Assembly: GCA_933207985.1 (NCBI GenBank)
Contig: OW240913.1
Coordinates: 278,929,232-278,993,231 of the forward strand
Length of the DNA stretch: 64,000 nucleotides
Reading direction: 5' to 3'
From: Pelobates cultripes
Taxonomy: Eukaryota > Chordata > Amphibia > Anura > Pelobatidae
Below the pieces are notes generated by a model. It was not told where the DNA came from. It ran no database searches and saw only the letters and a list, made by a program, of their open reading frames with translations. Shown one piece after another: positions 49,228-59,640 of this stretch (within the stretch, counting starts at the first letter, position 1; each line of letters starts with the position of its first letter). The position numbers and the translations under genes are program-made.

Positions 49228-49617
49228 GTATGGTTTAACCCATTAATCAGCAATAAAGAAAATATTATGTAATAAAAGAGTGTTGTACCTGTACATTCTT
49301 AATGCATATGTCACTTGATTTAATTCCTTATTTTAAAAATCTTATTACCCACGTGAAAAGCTATGAAAATGTGTTTAGCTGTGATGCAGAACCAATTTTC
49401 TTAGTGAAGAGGCTACATAAATAAAATCCATTGTCCTTACCCAGCAAAGATAACCACTTTTCATATATATCACTATTAAGATCTTTTTTCACTGTGAGTG
49501 CCGGGAATCATCTTTCACAATAAATTGTGATTTGTATTGGTTGCTATGGGACAAATGACATTGTGAGTTTTGCTCATTTATCAAACCTTTCGTACCCCCT
49601 TTTTTTTTTTCCTACAG
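49228..49617 (+). other. ASCC3 intron (390 bp, GT-AG, phase 0)
   Basis: It starts GTATGG and ends with a long pyrimidine tract and CCTACAG. It is unusually short beside the flanking introns, which each exceed what the window shows. Confidence 0.9.
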
Positions 49618-49758
49618 ATTGTGTATGTAGCTCCTATGAAGGCCTTGGCAGCTGAGATGACAAATTACTTCAGTAAGCGTCTAGAGCCATTGGGTATCAC
49701 GGTGAAAGAGCTGACTGGTGATATGCAGTTGTCAAAAGGTGAAATTCTACGAACCCAG
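49618..49758 (+). CDS. ASCC3: ASCC3 coding exon: helicase motif Ia region
   Basis: The exon is 141 bp (47 codons, phase 0 at both ends), followed by a consensus GTAAGT donor. It encodes [14 protein letters not shown], then [19 protein letters not shown], and ends ILRTQ. It follows directly on the preceding exon in the ASCC3 protein. APMKALAAE is helicase motif Ia, and TGD belongs to the following conserved block. The next expected segment, with TTPEKWD and the DEVH box, is not found in the remaining 14 kb, so the downstream intron must be longer than that. The reading frame is intact, with conservative substitutions only. Confidence 0.97.
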
Positions 49759-50585
49759 GTAAGTTCAGCCGAGGTGAAATCTGTTGTGTTTGCTTTATGC
49801 TTTTGTTTCTCTTCCATGACTTTGTTTATATTGCGTATTGAACGGTTAATGTTATTTATGTTTAAGGCTTGAAGTCAAGGTTAAGAAGAAATTCAGCAAA
49901 GTCTTTATACAAAAGAGAACATCCTTTAAGCCATCTTGATATTGTGGCATATTGCTTATTGGTCAATGATCATTTAAAAAAATAATTATATTTGTTTTTT
50001 CATAATTGCTAAAATGTATATCTGCATCATTTTTGTTCTGTATAAAGTAAATACAATTGATATGTGGATGGATGGGATGATGAGAATAAGAAACAGAGAA
50101 AGGTAGAGAGACAGTAACTTTCTAATAAGTGCAAGGTAGTGATATTACTCTGTGTAATGGATTATATCACTCATAAACAGGGCAAGCTCTGGAACTAATA
50201 AGTGAAACACATGTCAACAGTGTCAGCTGTGGTGGAACTTTTTTTTCCCCTGACAAAGGTGTACGTGGGTTTGCAGTGAAACGCGCATCAAACTGTTTGC
50301 AATTTTAATGGGCACTTCACCTCACGCTTTTTATCACATTTAGTGATATGTTAGCAGTTTTGTTTGCATTATGATATAATTTATTGCTCTCATTTCATTT
50401 CTTATCTCCTCTACCAATTTAGTTAGATGCTAAGGGAGAGAGGCTGACTTTACTTATCGTTATCTCTTTCTAATGTCTATCAATATTTTCCTATGACTTA
50501 GTGGTGTATAGACACCGGCACCCTCTCTTATAATTATTTTCCCCAGTATTTGCAAGGCAATTGCTACTTTTGCTGTAGTCTGAAT
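49759..50585 (+). other. ASCC3 intron start; frog-type dispersed repeat near 50240
   Basis: CTGACAAAGGTGTACGTGGG followed by TGAAACGCGCATC is a motif I associate with common frog repeats. No exon is seen. Confidence 0.4.
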
Positions 50586-51025
50586 TTAAAGGACCACTCT
50601 AGGCACCCAGACAACTTCAGCTCAATTAAGTGGTCTGGGTGCCAGGTCCCTCTAGTGTTAACCCTGCAGCTGAAAATATAGCAGCTTCGGAGAAACTATG
50701 TTTACAACAAGGGTTAATCCAGCTTCTAGTGGTTGCCTCACTGACAGCCGCTAGAGGTCGCTTCCGCGATTCTCACTGTGAAAATCAAAGCGAGAAGACG
50801 CTGACGTCCATAGGAAAGCATTGAGTAATGCTTTCCTATGGGCGGTTTGAATGCGTGCCCGGCGCTGACGTCGGCAGGAGGAGGAGAGGTCACCAGCGCC
50901 GAGGGAGCCCAGCGCCGGAGAAAGGTAAGTGGCTGAAGAGGGGCCATGAGGGTGGGGGGGGACCTAAGGACTACATTTTACCAGGAAAACGAGTTTGTTT
51001 TCCTGGCACTATAGTGGTCCTTTAA
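50586..51025 (+). mobile_element. T2/Kolobok-like MITE, family 1, forward orientation, complete
   Basis: TTAAAGGACCACTCTAGGCA at the left and GGCACTATAGTGGTCCTTTAA-type sequence at the right, with TTAA target sites. The same subterminal hairpins occur as in the 16032 copy. It lies 0.8 kb downstream of the second ASCC3 exon. Confidence 0.9.
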
Positions 51026-51596
51026 GTGAGCACTGTACTTATTGGCCAATACAATGAAACTGTTTTCGTTTTAATTTTCTTTAAGTGCTTTTTATGCCAC
51101 CATTTTGACTGCTCTTTAGCTTCAGGAGAAGGCTTGTATAGATTATGTTTGTGAATTTATATTGATACTTTTGTTCTCCTTTTTTGCTACATTTGTATGA
51201 TCACATTTTAGATGGGATACTAGTATGAGATACTATTAATATCTCTAGGTAGCATCCTTTCACATTTTGTGAATAGTGTGCTGTTTTCTCTAATGTAGGG
51301 AGGGCCCTGGTGCAAGAAAGTTTTTGGATCCCCTCAAGTGCAAATCTGGCCAAAAGGTAGATCCCCATCTGTTGTACAACTCCAACAATGATATGCCAGC
51401 TGGGAATCTACCATTTGCCCATCCTTGTAAGATTGTGCTTGTGCATTTGAATATAAGCATGTTTTTGTATAGAGTATATTTATGCATGTAGGAGTGTATT
51501 TGTATGTACTGTATCCATTGGAATGCAGTGGTTTACTTGAGTGTAGTTTTTGCTTCTGAACACGGGGGTGTGTTTGTATGAAATGTTTGCTTTTAA
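51026..51596. other. No gene seen
   Basis: Intronic. A GGGAGGGCCCTGGTGCAAG segment near 51297 resembles a repeat fragment. Confidence 0.35.
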
Positions 51597-51994
51597 ATGT
51601 GGATGTTTGTGTGTAGAATTGGTGTGTGAGTGAAGGGCTTTATAATTTTGGAGTTTAAATGCAGGTATGTTTGTATGTAAAATTTGTGTTAGATTGCAAA
51701 AGTGTATTTGTGTGTTGTGTTGGTGCTTGATTGCTTAGATGTATGTGCATACACTGCCATATACATACATACTTACATCTATCTATATCTGTAAGTATGT
51801 ATGTATATGGCAGTGTATGCGCATACATCTAAGCAATCAAGCACCAACACAAATACACTTTTGCAATCTAACACAAATTTTACATACAAACATACTTGCA
51901 TTTAAACTCCAAAATTATAAAGCCCTTCACTCACACTTCAATTATATAGCCCTTCACTCACACACCAATACTACACACAAACAAATATCCACAT
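51597..51994. repeat. Very long near-perfect palindrome
   Basis: Arm 51597-51776 is the inverse of 51791-51994 around a 14-base loop made of ATCT units. The right arm carries one extra tandem segment of about 30 bp (around TCAATTATATAGCCCTTCAC). Matching parts include GTATGTATATGGCAGTGTATG and AAGCAATCAAGCACCAACAC. It abuts the YR pseudogene. Confidence 0.9.
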
Positions 51995-52019
51995 ATATAT
52001 AAGCGTCCTATGAGGTGTT

Positions 52020-52664
52020 CACAGATTATCAGTACACAATCCCATCAAGAGACTTCCCATAGACAGTAAGCTCTTTAAAAGTATCTCCGACATCCTCGAC
52101 ACGTCCCCTTTTGAACACACCACAAACCTAATTATCAAGTCCGCGGCTTACTTAGCCTTCTATGGTTTCTTGAGACCGAAAGAATTTTCAGTGGAGAAAG
52201 CAAGTGATTCTAAGCTTTGCCTCCAGAAGAAACCCCTAATTAAAAAACAGGACCACTACATCTTGTCTATTACCCACACCAAAACGAGCTAAACAGGTCC
52301 TCCGGTAGAAATGAAAAACTATCCTACCTCTACCAAATGGTGTCCTATCCTAGTTTTAGATAATCAAGTGATGTTCCAAATCACTTCTAACCCGGATCAC
52401 CCACTATTAAGTATTCAAGGGAAACCCCTAACCACTAAACAATTAATGTATTACATTCGTTCTTTATTACTCCGGCTAGGACATAACCCACACGCTTTCT
52501 CAGGCCATTCCTTCCGCATTGGAGCAGCTACAGCTGCCTCCGTTAAACATGTACCAACTCACATCATTAAAAATATGGGTAGATGGAAATCATCCGCATA
52601 CAATAGGTACATTCCCGATCCTGAAAAAGAAATAAGAATGGCTTTCCATGACATGTCTAAATAA
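52020..52664 (+). pseudogene. Tyrosine recombinase (DIRS/Ngaro- or Crypton-type), one nonsense codon
   Basis: The plus frame reads SAAYLAFYGFLRPKEF (the FLRP arginine is the first catalytic Arg), then THTKTS followed by a stop at about 52288, then on to HSFRIGAATAA (the catalytic His and second Arg) and GRWKSSAYNRYI (likely Trp/His position and Tyr nucleophile). So the R...HxxR...Y set is present and only one in-frame stop breaks the catalytic domain; reading AAA for TAA would restore the usual lysine there. The N-terminal core-binding domain is missing. The enzyme would integrate circular element DNA by recombination. The B-type box just downstream favours a Ngaro-like retroelement over Crypton. 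Confidence 0.8.
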
Positions 52665-52733
52665 TGTTTGTGTTTAAATAAACTTATATGTATTTTGAGA
52701 AATCACTTCTTATATTTTTGCCCTCTTTTACAG

Positions 52734-52780
52734 GTCTAACCTCACGTCAGTTTCAGCACACCTCAACTGACTTTGCTAAT
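52734..52780 (+). repeat. B-type terminal box after the recombinase
   Basis: TTTTTGCCCTCTTTTACAG is followed by GTCTAACCTCACG and CAGCACACCTCAACTG. This resembles the minus-strand boxes at 9201-9258 and 24255-24320, and supports one family for all three. Confidence 0.6.
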
Positions 52781-52854
52781 GCTAATACTGCTTCTTTTAT
52801 TGTTGTTGCCTTACGTCCTCGAAATGTGCCGTACACAAATATATATATATATTA

Positions 52855-54347
52855 TACTGCTCAAAAAAAATAAAGGGAACACAAAAATAAAACCTCATAG
52901 ATCTGAATGAATTAAATATTCTTCTGAAATACTTTGTTCTTTACATAGTTGAATGTGCTGACAACAAAATCACATAAAAATTAAACAATGGAAATAACAT
53001 TTTTCATCCCATGAAGGTCTGGATTTGGAGTCACACTCAAAATTAAAGTGGAAAAACACACTACAGGCTGATCCAACTTTGATGTAATGTCCTTAAAACA
53101 AGTCAAAATGAGGCTCAGTAGTGTGTGTGGCCTCCACGTGCATGTATGACCTCCTTACAACGCCTGTGCATGCTCATGATGAGGTGGCGTATGGTCTCCT
53201 GAGGGATCTCCTCCCAGACCTGGACTAAAACATCTGCCAACTCCTGGACAGTCTGTGGTGCAATGTGACGGTGGATGGAGCAAGACATGATGTTCCAGAT
53301 GTGCTCAATTGGATTCAGGCCTGGGGAACGGGCGAGCCAGTCCATAGCATCAATACCTTTGTCTTGCAGGAACTGCTGACACACTCCATCCACATGAGGT
53401 CTAGCATTGTCTTGCATTAGGAGTAACCCAGGGTCAACCGCACTAGCATATGGTCTCACAAGGGGTCTGAGGATCTCATCTCGGTACTTAATGACAGTCA
53501 GGCTACCTCTGGTGAGCACATGGAGGGTTGTGTGGCCCCCCAAAGAAATGCCACCCCACACCATTACTGACCCACTGCAAAACCGGTCATACTGGAGGAT
53601 GTTGCAGGCAGCAGAATGTTCTCCATGGCGTCTCCAGACTCTGTCACGTCTGTCACATGTGCTCAGTGTGAACCTTCTTTCATCTGTGAAGAGCACAGGG
53701 CCCCAGTGGAGAATTTTCCCATCTTGGTGTTCTCTGGCAAATGCCAAATGTCCTGCATGGTGTTGGGCTGTAAGCACAACCCCCACCTGTGGACGTCGGG
53801 CCCTCATACCACCCTCATGGAGTCTGTTTCTGACCGTTTGAGCAGACACATGCACGTTTCTGCTGGGTTGTTGCCATCCTACGGCCTCCTCCACGTCTCC
53901 TGATGTACTGGCCTGTCTCCTGGTAGCGGCTCCATGCTTTGGACACTACGCTGACAGACACAGCAAACCTTCTTGCCACAGCTCGCATTGATGTGCCATC
54001 CTGGATGAGCTGCACTACCTGAGCCACTTGTGTGGGTTGTGGACTCCGTCTCATGCTACCACTAGAGTGAAAGCACCGCCAGCGTTCAAAAGAGGCCAAT
54101 ACATCAGCCAGGAAGCATAGGAACTAAGGAGTGGTCTGTGGTCACCACCTGCAGAACCACTCCTTTATTGGGGTGTCTTGCTAATTGCCTATAATTTCCA
54201 CCTGTTGTCTATCCCATTTGCACAACAGCATGTGAAATTGATTGTCACTCAGAGTTGCTTTCTAAGTGGACAGTTTGATTTCACAGAAGTGTGATTGACT
54301 TGGAGTTACATTGTGTTGTTTAAGTGCTCCCTTTATTTTTTTGAGCA

Positions 54348-54350
<3 letters not shown>
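52855..54350 (-). mobile_element. Tc1-like transposon, nearly full length
   Basis: The ends read TACTGCTCAAAAAAA and TTTTTTTGAGCAGTG, inverted, and extend through AAAGGGAACAC / GTGCTCCCTTT. TA dinucleotides flank both sides, at 52853 and 54351. It sits in (TA)n sequence, which continues on both flanks. The transposase is on the minus strand and disrupted. Confidence 0.9.
53115..54099 (-). pseudogene. Tc1 transposase with internal deletion and frameshift
   Basis: The N-terminal frame (54099-53815) has [18 protein letters not shown], a paired-like helix-turn-helix, and the basic GRRMATT linker. It then loses frame. The second frame (53894-53115) resumes at NVHVSAQTVRNRLHEGGMRA, so a few dozen residues at the end of the second DNA-binding domain are missing. 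The DD34E catalytic triad is readable: Asp in LFTDERRF, Asp in LLMQDNARPH, Glu in NPIEHIW. The ending RGGHTHY matches Tc1 family proteins. The enzyme cuts and pastes at TA sites. This copy cannot make a full protein. Confidence 0.92.
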
Positions 54351-54441
<91 letters not shown>

Positions 54442-54650
54442 TAGTACACAGATACACAAATATAAAAACATATATACACTGACATATAAACACTGACACA
54501 TGCACACACCCTGACATACTGATACACACACACATACACACAAATCCATGCATCCTGACACAAAGAGACATGTACACACACTGACATATACACACACATA
54601 CACACACTTAGATTCACACACTTATATCTACAAACTCTGTACATTTTTCA
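54351..54650. repeat. (TA)n(CA)n microsatellite and CA-rich tail
   Basis: TA repeats (54351-54404) pass directly into CA repeats (54405-54440), then CACTGACATA-type degenerate sequence. ORFs across it are repeat translations. Confidence 0.95.
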
Positions 54651-55509
54651 CACTATTAAACAATGTAAAACTATAAATATATGATGCGTGCAAACGTAAG
54701 CAAAAGTAAGAAAAGAAAATACAACAAAAAATAGTGCAACAAAGTTTAGATGATAGTTACCTTTTGTGAATTAAATAAAAAAAATATGAGTGGCTCTGTG
54801 CCATTTTAATAGGCAGGCAACAGGAGGACCAGGAGCACTGAATCCAAAGTAATATGCTGACTCTTCAGTTGATAAGGAAAGCAGGATCGCCAGACTCCAA
54901 TATACAAACTTTTATTTCCATATAAAGACTTTAATAACCTGGTGGTGTATATAACAGCAGCCAGTAACATTTTAATTGTCCATGTCTAAAATATAGATGT
55001 GGAGCAAACTAATATAGTTAATATTCAATATATGATTATATATTATCACAATTATTGGGGAAGATCACCTAAATCTAAACTTCTTATTCCTTAAAAAGTA
55101 CACATCATTATCATATATGAAACCCCCCCCAAAAAGTTGAATGATGTACAATGCAAAATATGTTGCAATTAGTTACAAAAATGGGCACATTTTGAAAAAG
55201 GGGACATTTTGCCTAAATCAAAGTAAAACAATCTATTCTGATTGGTTCTTGTTTAAAATGAATCCAGTATAGAAGTTTTAAAGCAGAGAGGGGAAAAGAA
55301 TAGCTGTGGAAATGTAATAAAAAAAGTCATAAAAATGGTAAAAGTGCTAAAATAATTTAAATAATTTAAACATTTTTAAACATGCTTTGACACACTGAGC
55401 CCCTCAATTACTACTTTAATGTCATAAAAAACGCTCTCGTATTCTTTTTTGCAGAGGTGTAGTGGTCCTTCCTACATATTGTAATCCGCAGGGGCAAGTT
55501 ATTATTTTC
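54651..55509. other. No gene seen
   Basis: AT-rich intronic-type sequence. Confidence 0.4.
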
Positions 55510-55880
55510 TTATTATTATTGGTATTTCTATAGCATCAACTTATTTTTTTTAACAATAAATGAGGCAATTACAAAAGGTTACAGCAACAATAGGTTGACG
55601 AGGACCATGTTCAAACAAGTTTACAATCTAGAGGAGGTGGGATATAAAAACAAAATAGGAAGGGCATTGTAGGTAATAGCAACCAAGAGATGATGTGGGA
55701 AAGTAGCAGAACTGGAAGGTGATAAGAGTGTGGCTCTTTATGACAGAGCAAGGGACAAATTTGTGAAATAGAAGTTACACTGGGATGCCCTAATCTTTTC
55801 TTTAGAGATCGGTTTTGTGGGACTTTTTATATGATTGAAGAATAGGGGAGAGTCTGATGAGGGTAGGCAGGCTGTTCCAT
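55510..55880 (-). mobile_element. L2/CR1-type LINE 3' fragment
   Basis: TTATTATTATTGGTATTTCT at the edge, then CAAACAAGTTTACAATCTAG and GAGAGTCTGATGAGGGTAGG. These parallel the 3' region of the LINE at 20821 and the copy at 57885. Non-coding. Confidence 0.8.
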
Positions 55881-56110
55881 TTAGAAGATATATCACATTA
55901 CCAGATATAGTTGATTTAAATATTTAGGTTTACTTAGACTGCTGTTATTTGATTCCAGGACCAAATTGCACTTGGTTCTGGTTTAAGTAAGACCGCCACT
56001 AGTGGTGTTCTTAACCCTGCAATGTAAACGTTGCAGCTTATACATTGCAGGGTTAAAATGACAGGACCACTGCACCCCTTGATAAAGTGTTCTGCGTAAC
56101 TTTATTGTTC
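55881..56110. repeat. MITE fragment with GCAATGTAA hairpin
   Basis: GACCGCCACTAGTGGTG, then TTAACCCTGCAATGTAA paired with TACATTGCAGGGTTAA, and GGACCACTGCACCCC. It resembles the centre and one side of a TTAA-type MITE; the ends are decayed. Confidence 0.45.
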
Positions 56111-57884
56111 CTTCAATCTTGCATTTTTGTGTATATTCTTTATTTGATATGCAAGGTACGTCTTGTGATGCAGACCTAGCTGGGGTATCATGGGAATTTT
56201 AGCAGCTGGAAAGTCACATGTCTCCAGTGACTGGCTTGTATTTTGATTCAACTAGAATTGAAAGCCCCACATAATCTGGCCCTGCTCTATCTACCGTCAG
56301 CCCCCTTCATTCTCCTACAAGAAGCAGTATTTATGGGTTTGATTTGTCACAGTCTGTATTTTCCATGGATTATATTCAGCATGCTACTTGCGACAACCTT
56401 TTATATACTGCCAAAGTAAACGTTTTATTATTAATTAATAGGTAGCTAAGACCTTACCTTGGAGAATTTAAATAATTGAAATCCAGATAATCTGAGTTCA
56501 CTGGCGAGCAAAGTCAAATGAGTCAAATACTAGATTTGCTATACTGGAACGAAGTTGTCTTTACTGTAATTATTTTTCTTTTTGTGCTGCAGGAAGAGGA
56601 GAGTTGGCCAATTTCCAGGACGTGTCCACATTGTTGGCAAAATATGTTAGAGCTAAGATAACAGTGAAAATAATTTATCCTTTTTTTATTTTTTTTTTGT
56701 TTTATTTTTTTGAATGTTTATGAACTTTATATTTTTAGCAATACTGGCAACACACTGTGTTTCATAGTTTGCAAAGGCAATACAAATTGTCCTCTGTGGC
56801 TGTTGCTAGAGCTCAATGTATAATTTGTTGTGAATTGATGCAGTATTTGTACCTACCATAGTTGTTAAACATTAATAAAAAAAGGTTTTAGGTTTGCTTA
56901 ACAATATGAAGAAGTATTTTGATGATCCTCATTGAGGATCTCTGAAATGCTGCTGCCACCTCTGAGGGATGCAGAGTTTAAGGGGTTAACACCTTTCTAC
57001 TCCTTTCCTTTTAATTCTTTATATTCCTGGAGGCATTTTTTAAAATTTTCTGTATCCTCCTCCTTATGTCTATAACATAACCTTCACTGTGTGAACACTT
57101 CAAACACCATAACCACTACAGTGCACTCATATATAATATGCTGTGTACGGAAATTACCTCATGTTGTATAGAATTGATATGTACAGCTAATATATATATA
57201 TATATATATATATAAGTATATATATTAGTTAATATTTACATATTTGGGTCCTATTGGAGCTAGTTGCGGAAGTGATTAAGTACTTTGTGGTTTGTCTTCT
57301 TTGCTTTATGCAGTAAAAATAAAGGTGGAGAACATGTACATGAAAACATTTATTGTCTTTGGGAGATAGGCCTTCATTTTTTTTTTTACAATGTATGATT
57401 GACAGCCCATCAGTCTTTTTTATGGATTTAGCTTACAGTTTGTCTTTTCAATTCACAGACAATAGTATTTCCTTGTTATGACAGCTTTTCAACTATTATC
57501 TCTGCTTAAATCATAAGGATCCAAATTTGACAACATGCCCAGCATTTTCAATTTCTGGTTCTCATTCCCTCTTCATCAACTGTCTCTAACTTACACTTTT
57601 CTTCGTATTTTCTGCAACTTCCCTCCAATAATCTTTTTTGGTCCACATTTTAAATCATAAGCAAAACCAATAGTGGTGACACCCCACCCTTTCAAACATG
57701 CACAAGATCCAATATTTTTCAGCCGCATAATTAAATTAATACCATACTTTCATGAGCCAGTCACTGCCCACATCAACCAGTGAACAAACATCAAGAAGCG
57801 AACAGCTTTGCAGAAACTGTCTTGATCCAGAAACCCACCAGAGATGTGTTACAAAGAGTTCTTATTGATTGATCTACTTCAACA
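56111..57884. other. No gene; (TA)n near 57190
   Basis: A TA microsatellite lies at about 57189-57213. Nothing coding is recognised. Confidence 0.45.
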
Positions 57885-58241
57885 ATTATTATTATTATTA
57901 TTATTATTGGCATTTATATAGTGTCAGCTTAATCTGCAGTGCTTAACACTAAATGAGACAATTACAAAATGTTATAGGAACATTAAGTTGATGAGGACTC
58001 TGCTCAAACAAACTTACACTCTAGGGGAGGTGGGCGAAAAAAAACCACAATAAGAAGGGCAGAGTGGAGGACGGTAACCAAGCGACAAGGTGGGAAAGTA
58101 GCAGATCTGGAAGTTGAGAGTGGATTGTCATCCTTTAAGAGAGAGCAAGAGAAAGGTTTGTAAAATAGAAGTTACTCTGGGAAAATGGGTTTTGAGGGAC
58201 TTTTTAGATGACTGAAGACTAGCATAGAAGGCTGCTCTAAA

Positions 58242-58406
58242 CAGTGGTGGAACTACTGTGGTGTGTTTGTATGTATGTGTATGCCTGCATGTGTGTGTCT
58301 CTGTGTATGTGTGTGTCTGCATGTGTGGGGCGGCAATGTATGGGAGGGGGTGGGGGTGTAGGGCGGTTTTCGCACCAAGGCCCTGTTGTTTCTAGTTACG
58401 CCTCTG
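58242..58406. mobile_element. hAT-like MITE with 8-bp target duplication
   Basis: It begins CAGTGGTGGAACTAC and ends GTTTCTAGTTACGCCTCTG, an imperfect inverted repeat of the CAGAGGCGTAACTA type. GCTCTAAA precedes it and GCTCCAAA follows, an 8-bp duplication with one mismatch, as hAT elements make. The interior is a TG-rich degenerate repeat and a G-rich patch. Confidence 0.75.
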
Positions 58407-58830
58407 GCTCCAAAGGAATGGAGCCACCCTCGAGCAGTCCTGCGAGCGCAAGTCAGCAGTAAGGCTATGCGCTGCGGACCAGAGAAGAACACTGGCAGAG
58501 CAGAGAGATCAAAAAGTGGCTTACCTTGGAATAGAAGAAATATAGCGGGACTAGAGTTGTTTAAAGCTTTATAAGTATTTTGAGTTAACTCCTATAGGTT
58601 ACAGGAAGGCAATGTAAGGATTGACAGAGGGGTGAGGTGTGAGAGGAGTGACGAGAGAAAATATCAAACTAGCAGCTGCATTCATTGCAGGCTGTAGCAA
58701 GACAGTGCGGTATTTGGGGAGAGCAATTAGGAGAGAATTGCAGTAATCCATAAAAGAGATTACTAGAGCATAAACAAGCTCCTTAACAGCATCTTGTGTA
58801 AGAAAGGGGCAGACACAGGCTATGTTTTCA

Positions 58831-59419
58831 ATTTTTTTTATAATTTTTTATTTTTGATGTGCTGAGAGTACAATAATGACATGTCAGTCAATACATGGTC
58901 AATCATAGAGTGTCACCGCTCGCAAGAAATGTATATGTATGAGACCGTACATATGTATTTTTTTAAACAAGAAAGAGTTAACACAGTGCAAGGCCTAAGC
59001 ATTTTAATTAAGTAAGCAGAGCATGTGCACTTAAAAGAAATAGCTTGGGAAAATAGAGTAAATTGATTAGCATTGGTCCAGAGTGAAACCTCCAGGAGGC
59101 CTTCTCCTTATGGCAATGGGTGATTGCCCTGTGGGCTAATAGAAAAATGCTGCTGGTAGAGCTCCTGAGTCAGAGAGAAACGTTCAAGGCTTGTTGCTAT
59201 AGTCAGCCGTTGTGTGTGGCATATCTCTCAGCTTCACCGTGAGTAGGCCCAGAATAGTGAAGAAAGGGCTCACTGCCCTCCGTGCCGCTTGACACTTTAG
59301 CCACTCAGGCAAGCTGGTGGATTCAGCTCTCAGTATCATGGGTGCTATCAGAGCTCATTAGGATTTTGACCATCCATATTGTTGCAGCTGAACCGCATAT
59401 AGCCCCACCAGCTATTATT
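58831..59419. mobile_element. Unclassified insertion inside the LINE
   Basis: The LINE homology breaks at a T-rich start (TTTTTTTTATAATTTTTTATT) and resumes near 59420. The inserted sequence has no terminal inverted repeat that I can see. A T-rich left edge suggests a minus-strand retroinsertion. Confidence 0.45.
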
Positions 59420-59640
59420 TTAAATGGATGGAAATGGCAGAATTTGACAACAGACTGCATGGTGCAAAGGTGAGTCCAGAATCAACGATTACACCAAGGC
59501 ATCGAGCTTGCAAGGGCAGGCTGATATCATTACCATCAACCTGGGACAGCGAAAGAGAAGGATCAGTATTATAATAAAAAAGTATTTTTAAGAAAAATAA
59601 GCTCAGTTTGAGAGAGGTGGGCCAGGTCATGATTTATTTA

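Larger units (their letters stand above)
57885..59640 (-). mobile_element. L2/CR1-type LINE 3' portion, interrupted by two insertions
   Basis: A (TTA)n edge, GGCATTTATATAGTG and AAACTTACACTCTAGG begin the fragment. From 58560 it parallels 21690-21920 (for example TTGCAGTAATCCATAAAAGAG and ACAAGCTCCTTAACAGCATC). LINE sequence resumes after a break at about 59420 with GGTGCAAAGGTGAGTCCAGA and runs to about 59640. A hAT-like MITE at 58242 and a segment at about 58831-59419 are inserts. Confidence 0.8.

Noticed and set aside
52020..52664. Phage or bacterial integrase by horizontal transfer
   Set aside because: The HSFRIGA and GRWKS motifs and the downstream element box fit eukaryotic YR transposons; no bacterial context is present.
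53407..53903. Plus-strand ORFs of 144 and 95 codons
   Set aside because: Antisense shadows of the Tc1 transposase.
54262..54644. Cys/Val/Tyr-rich ORFs
   Set aside because: Translations of the (TA)n(CA)n microsatellite and its degenerate tail.
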